DNA of 23,689 bases from JAVBPT01 sp031549455 (GTDB lineage: Bacteria; Bacillota; Clostridia; Lachnospirales; JAKSVV01). Numbering within the stretch: position 1 is the first letter of the stretch; every line of letters begins with the position of its first letter. This document shows, in pieces, positions 15,433 to 22,916 of the stretch. The DNA is taken from positions 1 to 23,689 of the forward strand of contig JAVBPT010000073.1 of assembly GCA_031549455.1 (NCBI GenBank), read 5' to 3'. Made by a program: the position numbers and the translations under genes. The notes below the pieces were generated by a model. That model was not told the origin of the DNA and ran no database searches. It saw only the letters and a program-made list of their open reading frames with translations.

Positions 15433-16175
15433 TGAACGTAAAGATAGAGGTTTTTGAGGGACCATTTGAGCTTTTATATAAGATGATCGAAAAACAAAAG
15501 ATTGATATTTATGACATTCCAATTGCAGAGCTTACAGAACAATACCTTCTAGAGGTAGAGGCACTCGTAGAGAAAAATATTGACAACATTGGAGAGTTTA
15601 TGTTAATGGCAGCCACGCTGCTAAAAATTAAGTCCAGAATGCTTTTGCCAAAAGAGGAAGAACAGGAAGAAGATCCGCGAGATGAGCTGGTTGAAAAATT
15701 GTTGGAATATAAAAAGTTTAAGGAGATCGTGGGAACCCTTGATAGGATGCAAGAGGAGTCAAGCAACATTCTCTTTAAACCACAAAATGATTTGTTAAAA
15801 GAGCTAAAAGCAGATTTGGATGTGAATGTTTTTCTGGATGGCGTGGATCTAGATACTTTAACAGATGTATTTTTGAAAATGCTTCGTCAAGATCGGTCGA
15901 TTGAAAAGATCGACTTGAAGGAGGCTATCCGAAAAAATATTGTTCGAAAAACAGACTATTCTATTGAAAAACAAACCGAAGTGATACTAGAAAAGCTCTT
16001 TAAGAAAAATCAGATTTCTTTTAGAGAGATTTTTGAAAATCAGGCGGAAAAGATGGAGATGGTGATGACTTTTGTGGCTTTGCTTGAACTGATTAAACAA
16101 AGAGAGATTGCGATAGCCCAAGACCAACCATTTGGTGAAATTTATATCAGTAAAAAAGGTGAAAAAAATGAATGA
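15429..16175 (+). CDS. scpA: Segregation and condensation protein A
   Basis: The kleisin subunit that bridges SMC heads in the bacterial condensin complex. The 248-aa protein begins with the ScpA hallmark EVFEGPFELLYKMIEKQKIDI and the segment IAELTEQYLLEVE. It contains MLMAATLLKIKSRMLLPKEEEQEEDPR, and its C-terminal winged-helix region ends with the pattern MVMTFVALLELIKQREI. The start is one of two adjacent ATGs (15429 or 15432); the first overlaps the M50 stop. A longer open frame upstream (from 15360) lies inside the M50 gene and lacks the kleisin pattern. The second aromatic of the usual GPLDLLLHLI motif is changed to ELLYKMI, a mild variation. Confidence 0.96.
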
Positions 16176-16716
16176 AAAAGAATTGGAAAGCATTATAGAG
16201 GGTATACTATTCGTATCAAATGAACCGATCGATATTAAGTCTCTTGCAGAAGCTTTGAATAGGACAATTGTTGAAACCAATACCATTATGCAGGAGATGA
16301 TGAAGCGGTATTTAGAAGATGAAAACCGTGGAATTAAAGTCGTACAAGTAGAAGATAAGTATAATCTTGTAACCAAGGAGAGCATATTTGAATATATTAC
16401 AAAGGTACATTCGCATATTTCCAAGGCAAAGATTACACCAAGCATGTTAGAAACACTCGCAATTATTGCTTATAAACAACCAATCACAAAACCAGAAATT
16501 GAAAAAATCAGAGGGGTGAAAAGCGATCATCTTGTGAATAAGCTCATTGAGTATGAGTTGATTCGTGAACTAGGTCGGTCCCAAAAGATTGGTAAGCCCA
16601 TTTTGTTTGGTACAACCGACAAATTTTTGATGTACTTTGGAATTGAGACCCTGGATGAACTTCCAAATTTGAAAGAAGAGGAAAAGAATGATGGAGAACA
16701 TTCTGAACAAGTTTAG
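16168..16716 (+). CDS. scpB: Segregation and condensation protein B
   Basis: ScpB dimers bind ScpA and complete the SMC-ScpAB condensin. The 183-aa protein has two winged-helix domains. It starts ELESIIEGILFVSNEPIDI, and the conserved stretch LETLAIIAYKQPITKPEIEKIRG occupies about residues 90-112, followed by GKPILFGTTDKFLMYFG. The ATG at 16168 follows AAGGTGA and overlaps the end of scpA by 8 bases; earlier in-frame starts lie inside scpA. Length is normal. Confidence 0.96.
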   Translation: MNEKELESIIEGILFVSNEPIDIKSLAEALNRTIVETNTIMQEMMKRYLEDENRGIKVVQVEDKYNLVTKESIFEYITKVHSHISKAKITPSMLETLAIIAYKQPITKPEIEKIRGVKSDHLVNKLIEYELIRELGRSQKIGKPILFGTTDKFLMYFGIETLDELPNLKEEEKNDGEHSEQV

Positions 16717-17545
16717 AATAAAGGATTATGTTTATATATTGTTGGGTTCACTCCTAATGGCTTTGGGTACGAACCTTTTTTTTGTGACACATGATCTTGT
16801 AACCGGAGGTGTGCTTGGTCTTGGAATCATCATACGAAACTTTTTTCCCGAGATTCCTTTATGGCTAACCAACATCATCTTTAACATTCCGCTTTTTGCG
16901 GTCGCCATTCTCCTAAAAGGTAAAAAGCTAGGTGTAAAAAGTCTGATAGGTATGTTGTCTTTAACATTCATGTTATTTTTAACAGAGAAGATTGCTGCTC
17001 CAACTGACAGTTTACTTTTGTCTTGCATTTATGGGGGCGTCTTAAATGGCGTGGGGCTTGGAATGGTATTTATGGGCTTTGGTTCTACAGGAGGAACAGA
17101 TCTCATCGCGATTATCATTCAACATTTTAATAAGCATATCTCTATCGGAAACGTATTAAGGGTGGTTGAAACAATTATTGTGCTTGGTGGTGCGATTGTT
17201 TTTGGATTTGAAAAGGCGCTCTATGCAGTCATTGCGGTTTATCTAACCACAAGGTTGATGGACAATATTTTGGATGGTCTTTCGTTTGCAAGAGCAGTCT
17301 ATATCATTACGGATAAAAAGGAAGAGATCAGTAGAGCGATTATGGATGGTTTAAATAGAGGGGTTACGAGTATAAAGGGAGAAGGAATGTTTAATCATAC
17401 CGATAAAGACATTTTGTTCTCAATCGTTTCACCAAAAGAGTTGCCGAAGCTAAAGGAAGTGGTAAAACAATTAGACGAACGTGCTTTTATGACAGTACTG
17501 GATGCACGTGAAGTGCTGGGAGAGGGATTTAAGAAAAATGAGTAG
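16688..17545 (+). CDS. YitT family membrane protein (DUF161/DUF2179)
   Basis: A polytopic membrane protein of unknown function. The 285-aa protein has about five or six membrane segments in residues 12-190, with the family motif GSTGGTDLIAIIIQ near 137-150. The cytoplasmic C-terminal DUF2179 domain (from about 205) includes the block RGVTSIKGEGMF. The ATG at 16688 follows GAGGAAAAG and lies inside the last 29 bases of scpB, so expression is tied to the operon. Confidence 0.92.
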   Translation: MMENILNKFRIKDYVYILLGSLLMALGTNLFFVTHDLVTGGVLGLGIIIRNFFPEIPLWLTNIIFNIPLFAVAILLKGKKLGVKSLIGMLSLTFMLFLTEKIAAPTDSLLLSCIYGGVLNGVGLGMVFMGFGSTGGTDLIAIIIQHFNKHISIGNVLRVVETIIVLGGAIVFGFEKALYAVIAVYLTTRLMDNILDGLSFARAVYIITDKKEEISRAIMDGLNRGVTSIKGEGMFNHTDKDILFSIVSPKELPKLKEVVKQLDERAFMTVLDAREVLGEGFKKNE

Positions 17546-18125
17546 AATAGAAAAAGCAATGGCGTTTGCACGAGACGCACACAAGGGTCAAATACGAAAG
17601 AACAGTAATCAACCATATATCATTCATCCGATTGAGGTGGCTGAGATTATCGCAGAATACGAAATAAATCATGAGGATCTGATTATTGCGGCTCTTTTGC
17701 ATGATGTGGTGGAGGATACAGAACATACATTAGAAGAGATTCAAGAGGAGTTTGGTGCAGATGTGGCAAGATATGTACGAGACGTGACGGATCTAGATAA
17801 AAGCTTGTCATGGAAAACACGAAAAAAAAATAAAATCAAACATATTCGAGCTGCAAGTTTTGACTCCAAATTGCTGAGCGCGGCAGACAAGATTTCAAAC
17901 ATGAGGGCATTTGTGCAAAGCATTCATGAAATTGGAGTCATAGAGACATTCAAACCATTTCATTCTTCTTATGAGGATCAGCTTTGGTATCAAAAACAGA
18001 TGTATGATGCGACAATGACAGGGCTAAACTTATATCGAATTGAACACCCTATTTTAATTTTATTGAAAAAGACATTAACGGATTTTGAAACCGTAATCGA
18101 ATATACCGCAGATCATATCTCATAG
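17538..18125 (+). CDS. MESH1-like HD hydrolase, predicted (p)ppGpp hydrolase
   Basis: Small RelA/SpoT-type HD domains hydrolyse the alarmone ppGpp. The 195-aa protein keeps the HD metal and catalytic set: H15, H30, HD at 55-56, ED at 59-60 in LLHDVVEDTE, and D117 in LLSAADKISNMR. There is no synthetase, TGS or ACT domain, so only hydrolysis is expected. The start ATG overlaps the yitT end by 8 bases. A hydrolase of another small nucleotide is possible, since this HD group is broad. It is the last gene of the operon, and its stop codon lies in the terminator loop. Confidence 0.85.
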   Translation: MSRIEKAMAFARDAHKGQIRKNSNQPYIIHPIEVAEIIAEYEINHEDLIIAALLHDVVEDTEHTLEEIQEEFGADVARYVRDVTDLDKSLSWKTRKKNKIKHIRAASFDSKLLSAADKISNMRAFVQSIHEIGVIETFKPFHSSYEDQLWYQKQMYDATMTGLNLYRIEHPILILLKKTLTDFETVIEYTADHIS

Positions 18126-18141
18126 TATGATCTATTTTTTT
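18110..18141 (+). terminator. Terminator of the asp23-to-HD operon
   Basis: A perfect 8-bp stem AGATCATA/TATGATCT (18110-18117 with 18126-18133), an 8-base loop that contains the stop codon, then A and seven T. Confidence 0.85.
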
Positions 18142-18185
18142 GAGTAGGGAATAACATAGATCGATCGCCTACTTTCTAAGGATAT

Positions 18186-18230
18186 GGAGTTTGTTTAAGT
18201 AAAAAAGAATAGAGACCTTTACGAAACTCC
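18186..18230. repeat. Interrupted inverted repeat in the gap before the hemolysin III gene
   Basis: GGAGTTT (18186-18192) pairs with AAACTCC (18224-18230), and an inner GTAAA (18199-18203) pairs with TTTAC (18218-18222). The left arm carries about five extra bases. There is no T-run, and it lies before the promoter at 18234, so it is not part of that leader. It could be a protein site or a decayed element. Confidence 0.45.
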
Positions 18231-18233
18231 TTC

Positions 18234-18261
18234 TTGCAATTATTAAAAAAAAGAGTATTAT
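18234..18261 (+). promoter_or_regulatory. Promoter of the hemolysin III-pgeF-ybjQ-dgt unit
   Basis: TTGCAA (18234-18239), 16-bp spacer, TATTAT (18256-18261). Expected start near 18268, just ahead of the GAGGTGA ribosome site. Confidence 0.72.
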
Positions 18262-18282
18262 TTTGTTTGAGGTGAAGTAAAT

Positions 18283-18954
18283 ATGAGTAGAAAAGAAAAA
18301 GGAAAAAAACAACACAAACAATATATTTCCACATTTGGGGAAGAAATTGCAAATGCAACATCGCATGGCGCCATGTTTCTTCTATCGCTCTTTTTAATTC
18401 CATTTTCCGCTGTGTGGTCCTATGAACATGGAGATATGCTAGCATCGGTTGGGGTTTCTATCTTTGTGATTTCTCTTTTCTTTATGTTTATGAGTTCTAC
18501 ATTGTATCATTCTATGACCTTGGATTCAAAACATAAGAAGGTATTTAAGGTGCTAGATCATATCGCGATCTACTTTGCAATTGCGGGAAGTTACACCCCT
18601 ATTGCACTTTCTGTAATTGGAGGATGGCAAGGTTGGGTAATTATAGCGATTCAATGGGTAATTGTTCTATTTGGCATTTTTTATAAATCTCTCTTAAAAA
18701 GGTCGATTCCTAAGTTGAGCCTTACGATGTACCTCGTAATGGGATGGACAGTTGTTCTCTTTTTACCAATGTTCCTTGCCAAGGCAGACATGGTTCTTCT
18801 ATGGCTAATTGTTGCTGGGGGAATCTGTTATACGATTGGCGCCTTTTTCTATGCTTTGAAGGGATTCAAGTTTCATCATATGGTATGGCACCTTTTTATT
18901 AACATTGCGGCAACTTTACATTTTATTGGGATTGTATTTTTTTTATATAGATAG
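18283..18954 (+). CDS. Hemolysin III family (PAQR-like) membrane protein
   Basis: A seven-segment membrane protein of the PAQR/hemolysin III group. Despite the name, most members are not proven hemolysins. The 223-aa protein has EIANATSHGAMF near residue 21, the metal-site segments SSTLYHS (about 77-83) and HHMVWHLF near the end, and the DHIAIYFAIAGSYTPI block in the middle. These histidines and serine are the likely zinc ligands. The N-terminus is very basic. ATG follows GAGGTGA. It leads a four-gene unit with only 8-9 bases between the first three genes. Confidence 0.92.
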   Translation: MSRKEKGKKQHKQYISTFGEEIANATSHGAMFLLSLFLIPFSAVWSYEHGDMLASVGVSIFVISLFFMFMSSTLYHSMTLDSKHKKVFKVLDHIAIYFAIAGSYTPIALSVIGGWQGWVIIAIQWVIVLFGIFYKSLLKRSIPKLSLTMYLVMGWTVVLFLPMFLAKADMVLLWLIVAGGICYTIGAFFYALKGFKFHHMVWHLFINIAATLHFIGIVFFLYR

Positions 18955-18962
18955 GAGCGAGA

Positions 18963-19781
18963 ATGGCTGAATTGAGAGATCATGAGAATATGAGACTGGT
19001 TTGGTTTAACCTTTTAACCGATACAGGATTTGTAAAAGCCTTTTATACAACCAAGGAAGGTGGCGTGAGCTCGGGTGTCTATGAGTCGATGAATCTAAGT
19101 TTTGATCTGGGTGATGATAAGGAAAAGGTAAAACAAAACTTTAGGATTTTGGCAGAGACTACGGGAATTGATTATGACAAAATCACACTGTCTAGCCAGG
19201 TTCACGAAACCAATGTGAGGGTGATACGCGAAGAGGACGTGGGGAAGGGATTGATGACAGCATCTGATTTTACGAGTGTCGATGCAATGGTTACCAATAT
19301 ATCCAAAGTCTCTCTTGTAACCCGTTATGCAGACTGCCTACCCATTTTGATCTTTGATCCAGTGAAAAAAGTAATTGCTGCGGCTCATGGGGGTTGGCGG
19401 GGAACAGTCGGAAATATTCTTAGTAAGACTTTATCCACCATGCAATCTGTGTTTGACTCAAACCCTGCGGATGTTTTACTCGCCTTCGGCCCTGCAATTT
19501 GTATGGAATGTTATGAGATTGGGGAGGAGGTTTTAAAGGTATTTTTGGATCAGCTGGGGGAATACATTTGTATAGAGGAATGTATAAAGGCATGTGGTGA
19601 ACAAAAGTATAAGATGGATCTTAAGGAAGTGAATAAGAGACTCGCACTTAAAGCGGGTGTAAAATTAGAAAATATAGAGGAATGTGATCTTTGCACAATG
19701 TGCAGAAGGGACTTATTCTTCTCACATCGCATACAAGGCTTGAATAGAGGAAGTCAGGTTGCAGTCATTTGTTTAATATAG
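18963..19781 (+). CDS. pgeF: YlmD/YfiH laccase-domain protein (PgeF type)
   Basis: Members of this family have been described both as peptidoglycan editing factors and as purine nucleoside phosphorylase/deaminase enzymes. The 272-aa protein keeps the three zinc ligands of the family: H81 in SSQVHETNV, C125 in RYADCLPI and H142 in AAHGGWRGT. The family blocks FGPAICMECYEIGEEV and CRRDLFFSHR are present, and the last indicates a complete C-terminus. AGGAG precedes the ATG. In Bacillus, ylmD belongs to a division-linked cluster; here it follows a hemolysin III gene instead. Confidence 0.93.
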   Translation: MAELRDHENMRLVWFNLLTDTGFVKAFYTTKEGGVSSGVYESMNLSFDLGDDKEKVKQNFRILAETTGIDYDKITLSSQVHETNVRVIREEDVGKGLMTASDFTSVDAMVTNISKVSLVTRYADCLPILIFDPVKKVIAAAHGGWRGTVGNILSKTLSTMQSVFDSNPADVLLAFGPAICMECYEIGEEVLKVFLDQLGEYICIEECIKACGEQKYKMDLKEVNKRLALKAGVKLENIEECDLCTMCRRDLFFSHRIQGLNRGSQVAVICLI

Positions 19782-19790
19782 GAGGGAAAA

Positions 19791-20107
19791 ATGATTATTA
19801 CAACGACAGCTCAAATTGAGGGAAAGAAAATTGTTGAATATAAAGGAATTGTGTTTGGGGAAGTGGTAAATGGTGTTGACTTTATTAAAGACTTTGCAGC
19901 GGGTCTCACCAATTTCTTTGGCGGGAGGTCCGGATCTTATGAGGGAGAACTGATTGATGCAAGAGAAAATGCACTGAATGAAATGAAGGATAGAGCGCTC
20001 AAGATGGGGCCAATGCGGTGATTGGAATAGACTTTGATTATGAGGTACTTGGCCAAGGAAACATGTTGATGGTCATTGCCAGCGGAACAGCGATCGTAGT
20101 TGAGTAG
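19791..20107 (+). pseudogene. YbjQ/UPF0145 family protein, frameshifted
   Basis: The first frame starts well (AGGAGG before the ATG) and gives MIITTTAQIEGKKIVEYKGIV and GSYEGELIDARENALNEM, clear UPF0145 sequence, but ends at 20021 in an unusual MGPMR. Reading resumes in the -1 frame at the GGGG run (20006-20009) as ANAVIGIDFDYEVLGQGNML and VIASGTAIVVE, ending at the TAG at 20105-20107. The combined 105-aa product is the normal length. One base is missing from the G-run, or translation slips back by one there, since a glycine tRNA can re-pair perfectly on GGGG. Without the correction the conserved C-terminal half of this small oligomeric protein is lost. Function of the family is uncertain; it is described as a possible heavy-metal-binding domain. 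Confidence 0.88.
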
Positions 20108-20117
20108 AGGTGAAAAG

Positions 20118-21278
20118 ATGGAATTAAAGCAATCAATACAAGATGAGATTCGACGAATCAATCTGGACCGAGAGAAACAGATGCTTGGAAAAGAGGCCGC
20201 TTTAAGCACCAGCTTTTTGCGTGAGCGGGAGGATGATGACGACAGGGATATAAGAAATCCTTTTACAAGAGATGCAGATCGTATTCTTCATTCTAGAGCT
20301 TACACAAGGTATATGGGCAAAACGCAGGTGTTTTCACTTGTTAAAAATGATCTTGTGACAACCAGAGCGGTCCACGTGCAACTCGTATCCAAGATTGCGC
20401 AAACCATTGGTCGCGCCTTGCAACTCAATGAAGACTTAATTGAAGCAATCGCGTTAGGACATGATTTGGGACACACTCCCTATGGACATGATGGGGAACG
20501 TTTCTTAAATGAAATCACAAAAAGACATGAATTTTTCTTTAAGCACAATGCACAGAGCGTGCGACTTGTAAGAGATATTTTAAGACTGAATCTGACCGTT
20601 CAGACGATGGACGGGATTTTATGCCACAATGGCGAGTTTATACAGAAGGAATATAGGCCGGACCGAAGTAAGCGAATAGAAGACTTTATAGGGGAATATA
20701 AGGAATGCTTTGAGCGAGATGAATCAAAAAAACTTGTTCCAATGACGATGGAGGGATGTGTGGTGAGACTAAGTGATGCAATTGCTTATGTCGGACGAGA
20801 CATCGAAGATGGCATTATAATGGGAATTCTTGACCGGACGGAGATACCAGTGGAGATACGAAATATACTTGGGGATACCAACAAGTCAATTGTAAATAAC
20901 CTAATTATCGATCTGTTGAACAATAGTTATGGTGAGGAGACCTTGAGTTTTTCGGAGGATTGTTTCGAGGCCTTTAAAAAACTAAAGGATTTTAATTATA
21001 AACGAATTTATTCAAACGAGCAAATCAAGGACAAGGACGTCAAGATGAAAAATATGTTTCAGGTGATGTTTTATACTTACCTCAGTCAGTTGGAGGAAAA
21101 TGTAGACTCCGGCATCTCTTTCTTTTCGAAGTATAGGGGAGAATCATATAAGAGCGAGAATCCAAATGAAATGATTGTGGCCGATTATATCTCCGGAATG
21201 ACAGATGACTATCTGATTGAGGAATTTAAAAACACCACCATTCCATGTGAGTTTGGTTATTCATTTAAAAAAGCATAA
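20118..21278 (+). CDS. Deoxyguanosinetriphosphate triphosphohydrolase-like HD protein
   Basis: Releases triphosphate from dGTP or related dNTPs. The 386-aa protein has the dGTPase N-terminal block RNPFTRDADRILHSRAYTR, the KTQVF segment and TTRAVHVQLV with metal ligand H86. HDLGHTPYGHDGE follows at about 115-126 (H115, D116, H119), and the fourth ligand is in RLSDAIAYVGRDIED near 223-237. The ATG at 20118 follows AGAGGTGAAAAG; an earlier GTG- or TTG-type start at 20100 overlaps the ybjQ tail and has no site. It is the last gene of its unit. I see only a weak AT-rich hairpin after the stop. Confidence 0.92.
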   Translation: MELKQSIQDEIRRINLDREKQMLGKEAALSTSFLREREDDDDRDIRNPFTRDADRILHSRAYTRYMGKTQVFSLVKNDLVTTRAVHVQLVSKIAQTIGRALQLNEDLIEAIALGHDLGHTPYGHDGERFLNEITKRHEFFFKHNAQSVRLVRDILRLNLTVQTMDGILCHNGEFIQKEYRPDRSKRIEDFIGEYKECFERDESKKLVPMTMEGCVVRLSDAIAYVGRDIEDGIIMGILDRTEIPVEIRNILGDTNKSIVNNLIIDLLNNSYGEETLSFSEDCFEAFKKLKDFNYKRIYSNEQIKDKDVKMKNMFQVMFYTYLSQLEENVDSGISFFSKYRGESYKSENPNEMIVADYISGMTDDYLIEEFKNTTIPCEFGYSFKKA

Positions 21279-21283
21279 AAGGT

Positions 21284-21312
21284 TTGATCTTTTATATATT
21301 GTGTGTTATTAT
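21284..21312 (+). promoter_or_regulatory. Promoter of ccdA-thioredoxin gene
   Basis: TTGATC (21284-21289), 17-bp spacer, TATTAT (21307-21312). Expected start near 21319, just before AGGAGA at 21328. Confidence 0.7.
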
Positions 21313-21341
21313 TTTAGGAAGTTTTATAGGAGAATTGAGAA

Positions 21342-21578
21342 ATGGTTACAACGCCCGAAATTTTTTCAGCAGTCTGGTTTGGACTGGCCTCTTTTTTTAC
21401 GCCTTGTATGCTACACGTCATACCGGGTTATTTGAGTTATCTGATGGGAAATACCATCTCCGAGATGGAAGAGAATAGTCGTGTAAAAATGAAGCTTTGG
21501 ATCAATAGCTTTGGTTTTGTACTTGGACTGATGATCATTTTTATCTCCCTCGGTCTTGTGGCAACAGGATTTGGATAG
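21342..21578 (+). CDS. CcdA/DsbD-type membrane protein, N-terminal part, ended by in-frame TAG
   Basis: CcdA proteins carry reducing power across the membrane. This 78-aa piece contains the first two membrane segments and the CcdA signature FFTPCMLHVIPGYLSYLMG, with the first redox cysteine in TPC. A TAG at 21576-21578 stops it at GFG, in the middle of the membrane domain. The same frame stays open directly afterwards for 313 more codons with normal CcdA sequence, so one substitution would restore a 392-aa CcdA-thioredoxin fusion. Good promoter and AGGAGA site. It is a broken gene, a sequencing error, or a genuinely split or readthrough gene. TAG ends many other genes here (tilS, scpB, yitT and others), so routine amber decoding is unlikely. 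Confidence 0.8.
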   Translation: MVTTPEIFSAVWFGLASFFTPCMLHVIPGYLSYLMGNTISEMEENSRVKMKLWINSFGFVLGLMIIFISLGLVATGFG

Positions 21579-21581
21579 TAT

Positions 21582-22520
21582 TTGACCCAAAATAAAACAT
21601 TGTTAAAAAACATCAGTGGGACAGTAATCATTTTCTTTGGGATATTTCAGCTTGGATTCATTCACATTTCATTTTTAAATAGAGAGATTAAAAGCAAAGT
21701 GGTCTATGAAAATGTAACCTTCTTCAGGTCAATCCTGGTTGGTGCGATGTTTGGCTTTGCTTGGACGCCTTGTGTGGGCCCAATGCTTACCTCCATTCTT
21801 GCACTAGCCGCTACGCTTGAAACAGTCAAACAAGGTGGATTGCTTTTGTTTTTCTATGCAGTGGGATACAGTACTCCATTTATTGTGATGTCTTTCTTCG
21901 CGCGAAGTGTGATGCCATTTATTAAAAAGATGGGAAAATATTTACCAATGATTAAAATCGCAACAGGAGTGATCTTAATCATAATCGGTCTTGACATCTT
22001 GGGTTTTGGTGTTTTTCATCTGGACCATGATCACGATCATGAAAACGAAGCTTCGTACGAAAATGGGATTGATTTAGAAGAAAAAACAGGGATTTTTGAG
22101 AATGATGTGGCAAAAGAGATTTATTTTACAAATGGGGAAGATCTATTTTTCAAGCTCTCTGATTTTAGGGGTAAAAAAGTGGTTTTAAACTTTTTTGCAA
22201 CCTGGTGTCCTCCATGTATGATGGAGTTGCCAGAACTAAGCGCATACTATGAGGAGATGAAAAGTGTAGAAGATCTTGAATTTATTTTTTTAGATCTTTA
22301 TGCAGAAGAAGCTGGTTTGAGCAAGTCTGAGATCGAAAGATTTCTTGCAGATAAAGAGATCAGGTTAAACCTATTTTTTGATGACGAGGGTATAGCCAAC
22401 GAAACCTATGGTGTGGCATATATCCCAACCACACTCTTGATTGATGAGAACGGAAAAATTCTTCTTAGAAAAACCGGAATGATTGAAGTGGATGAGATCA
22501 AGGGGATCTTTTCGAAGTAG
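21582..22520 (+). CDS. CcdA C-terminal membrane part fused to TlpA-like thioredoxin domain
   Basis: Continues the frame interrupted at 21576-21578. The 312-aa open frame, if read alone from TTG at 21582, has the second CcdA repeat with FAWTPCVGPMLTSIL (second redox cysteine) and about four membrane segments to residue ~144. A histidine/aspartate-rich linker HLDHDHDHENE follows at about 146-156. The thioredoxin-fold domain carries the catalytic CPPC in FFATWCPPCMMELPEL (about 205-220) and the cis-proline segment VAYIPTTLLID. The intact protein would bring electrons in through the membrane and use them on its extracellular thioredoxin domain. No good ribosome site precedes the TTG, so independent translation is doubtful. 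Confidence 0.85.
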   Translation: MTQNKTLLKNISGTVIIFFGIFQLGFIHISFLNREIKSKVVYENVTFFRSILVGAMFGFAWTPCVGPMLTSILALAATLETVKQGGLLLFFYAVGYSTPFIVMSFFARSVMPFIKKMGKYLPMIKIATGVILIIIGLDILGFGVFHLDHDHDHENEASYENGIDLEEKTGIFENDVAKEIYFTNGEDLFFKLSDFRGKKVVLNFFATWCPPCMMELPELSAYYEEMKSVEDLEFIFLDLYAEEAGLSKSEIERFLADKEIRLNLFFDDEGIANETYGVAYIPTTLLIDENGKILLRKTGMIEVDEIKGIFSK

Positions 22521-22546
22521 AATATTTTTGACTAAATTTGAGATAA

Positions 22547-22563
22547 TATGACTAAGCGTCATA
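22547..22563. repeat. Short palindrome upstream of the DUF3892-like gene
   Basis: TATGAC (22547-22552) and GTCATA (22558-22563) form a 6-bp inverted repeat with a 5-base centre. It overlaps a possible -10 TAATAT at 22544-22549 that has no clear -35. Operator-like by shape only. Confidence 0.4.
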
Positions 22564-22594
22564 CGATTTTAAATTTAAGGAAAGAAGAGAAAAA

Positions 22595-22891
22595 ATGATG
22601 GATGAAAAGATGAAAAAGAAATTGCCAATGATGGCGATGTCAGAAATTCCGACACCAAAGGTGGATGCCAAAAAGATCGTTGGACTTGTAAAGGAAGGTG
22701 GACGAGTGGCAGGCTATCAATTGTCAGATGGAAATACAGTAAGCAAAGAACAGGGTGTGACCCTTGCTAAAAATGGAGAGATTATGGGTGTAGGCATTTC
22801 TACAAGAAATGGAAATGAGTATTTAAAATCACTCCCAGATGGAACAGAAGGAAACAATCTAAGCAATCTTCCTTCTATCTCCAGAATGTGA
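22595..22891 (+). CDS. DUF3892-like small protein
   Basis: A 98-aa protein whose central part (about 27-85) matches the DUF3892 pattern: IVGLVKEGGRVAGYQLSDGNTVSKEQGVTLAKNGEI, with regular short beta strands. The function of the family is unknown. The N-terminus is methionine- and lysine-rich. ATGATG follows a purine-rich AAGGAAAGAAGAG site. A strong terminator directly follows the stop. Confidence 0.78.
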   Translation: MMDEKMKKKLPMMAMSEIPTPKVDAKKIVGLVKEGGRVAGYQLSDGNTVSKEQGVTLAKNGEIMGVGISTRNGNEYLKSLPDGTEGNNLSNLPSISRM

Positions 22892-22916
22892 AAGAAGACT
22901 AAAATTAGTCTTCTTT
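22891..22916. terminator. Bidirectional terminator between DUF3892-like and zinc-ribbon genes
   Basis: A perfect 12-bp stem (22891-22902 with 22905-22916), very short loop, T-rich on the plus side and A-rich on the other. Shared by two converging genes and overlapping the last codons of the zinc-ribbon gene. Confidence 0.85.

Noticed and set aside
18169..18366. Minus-strand frame overlapping the hemolysin III start and promoter
   Set aside because: Phenylalanine-rich translation of AT-rich DNA, overlapping a well supported gene and its promoter.
21275..21295. ATAAAAG-N7-CTTTTAT hairpin after dgt as a terminator
   Set aside because: Stem is AT-only apart from one G-C pair, has no T-run, and overlaps the ccdA promoter.
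21576..21578. Pyrrolysine or other amber recoding in ccdA
   Set aside because: TAG is a normal stop for several genes in this window (tilS, scpB, yitT, the HD hydrolase and others), CcdA proteins are not known to use it, and no downstream element is evident.
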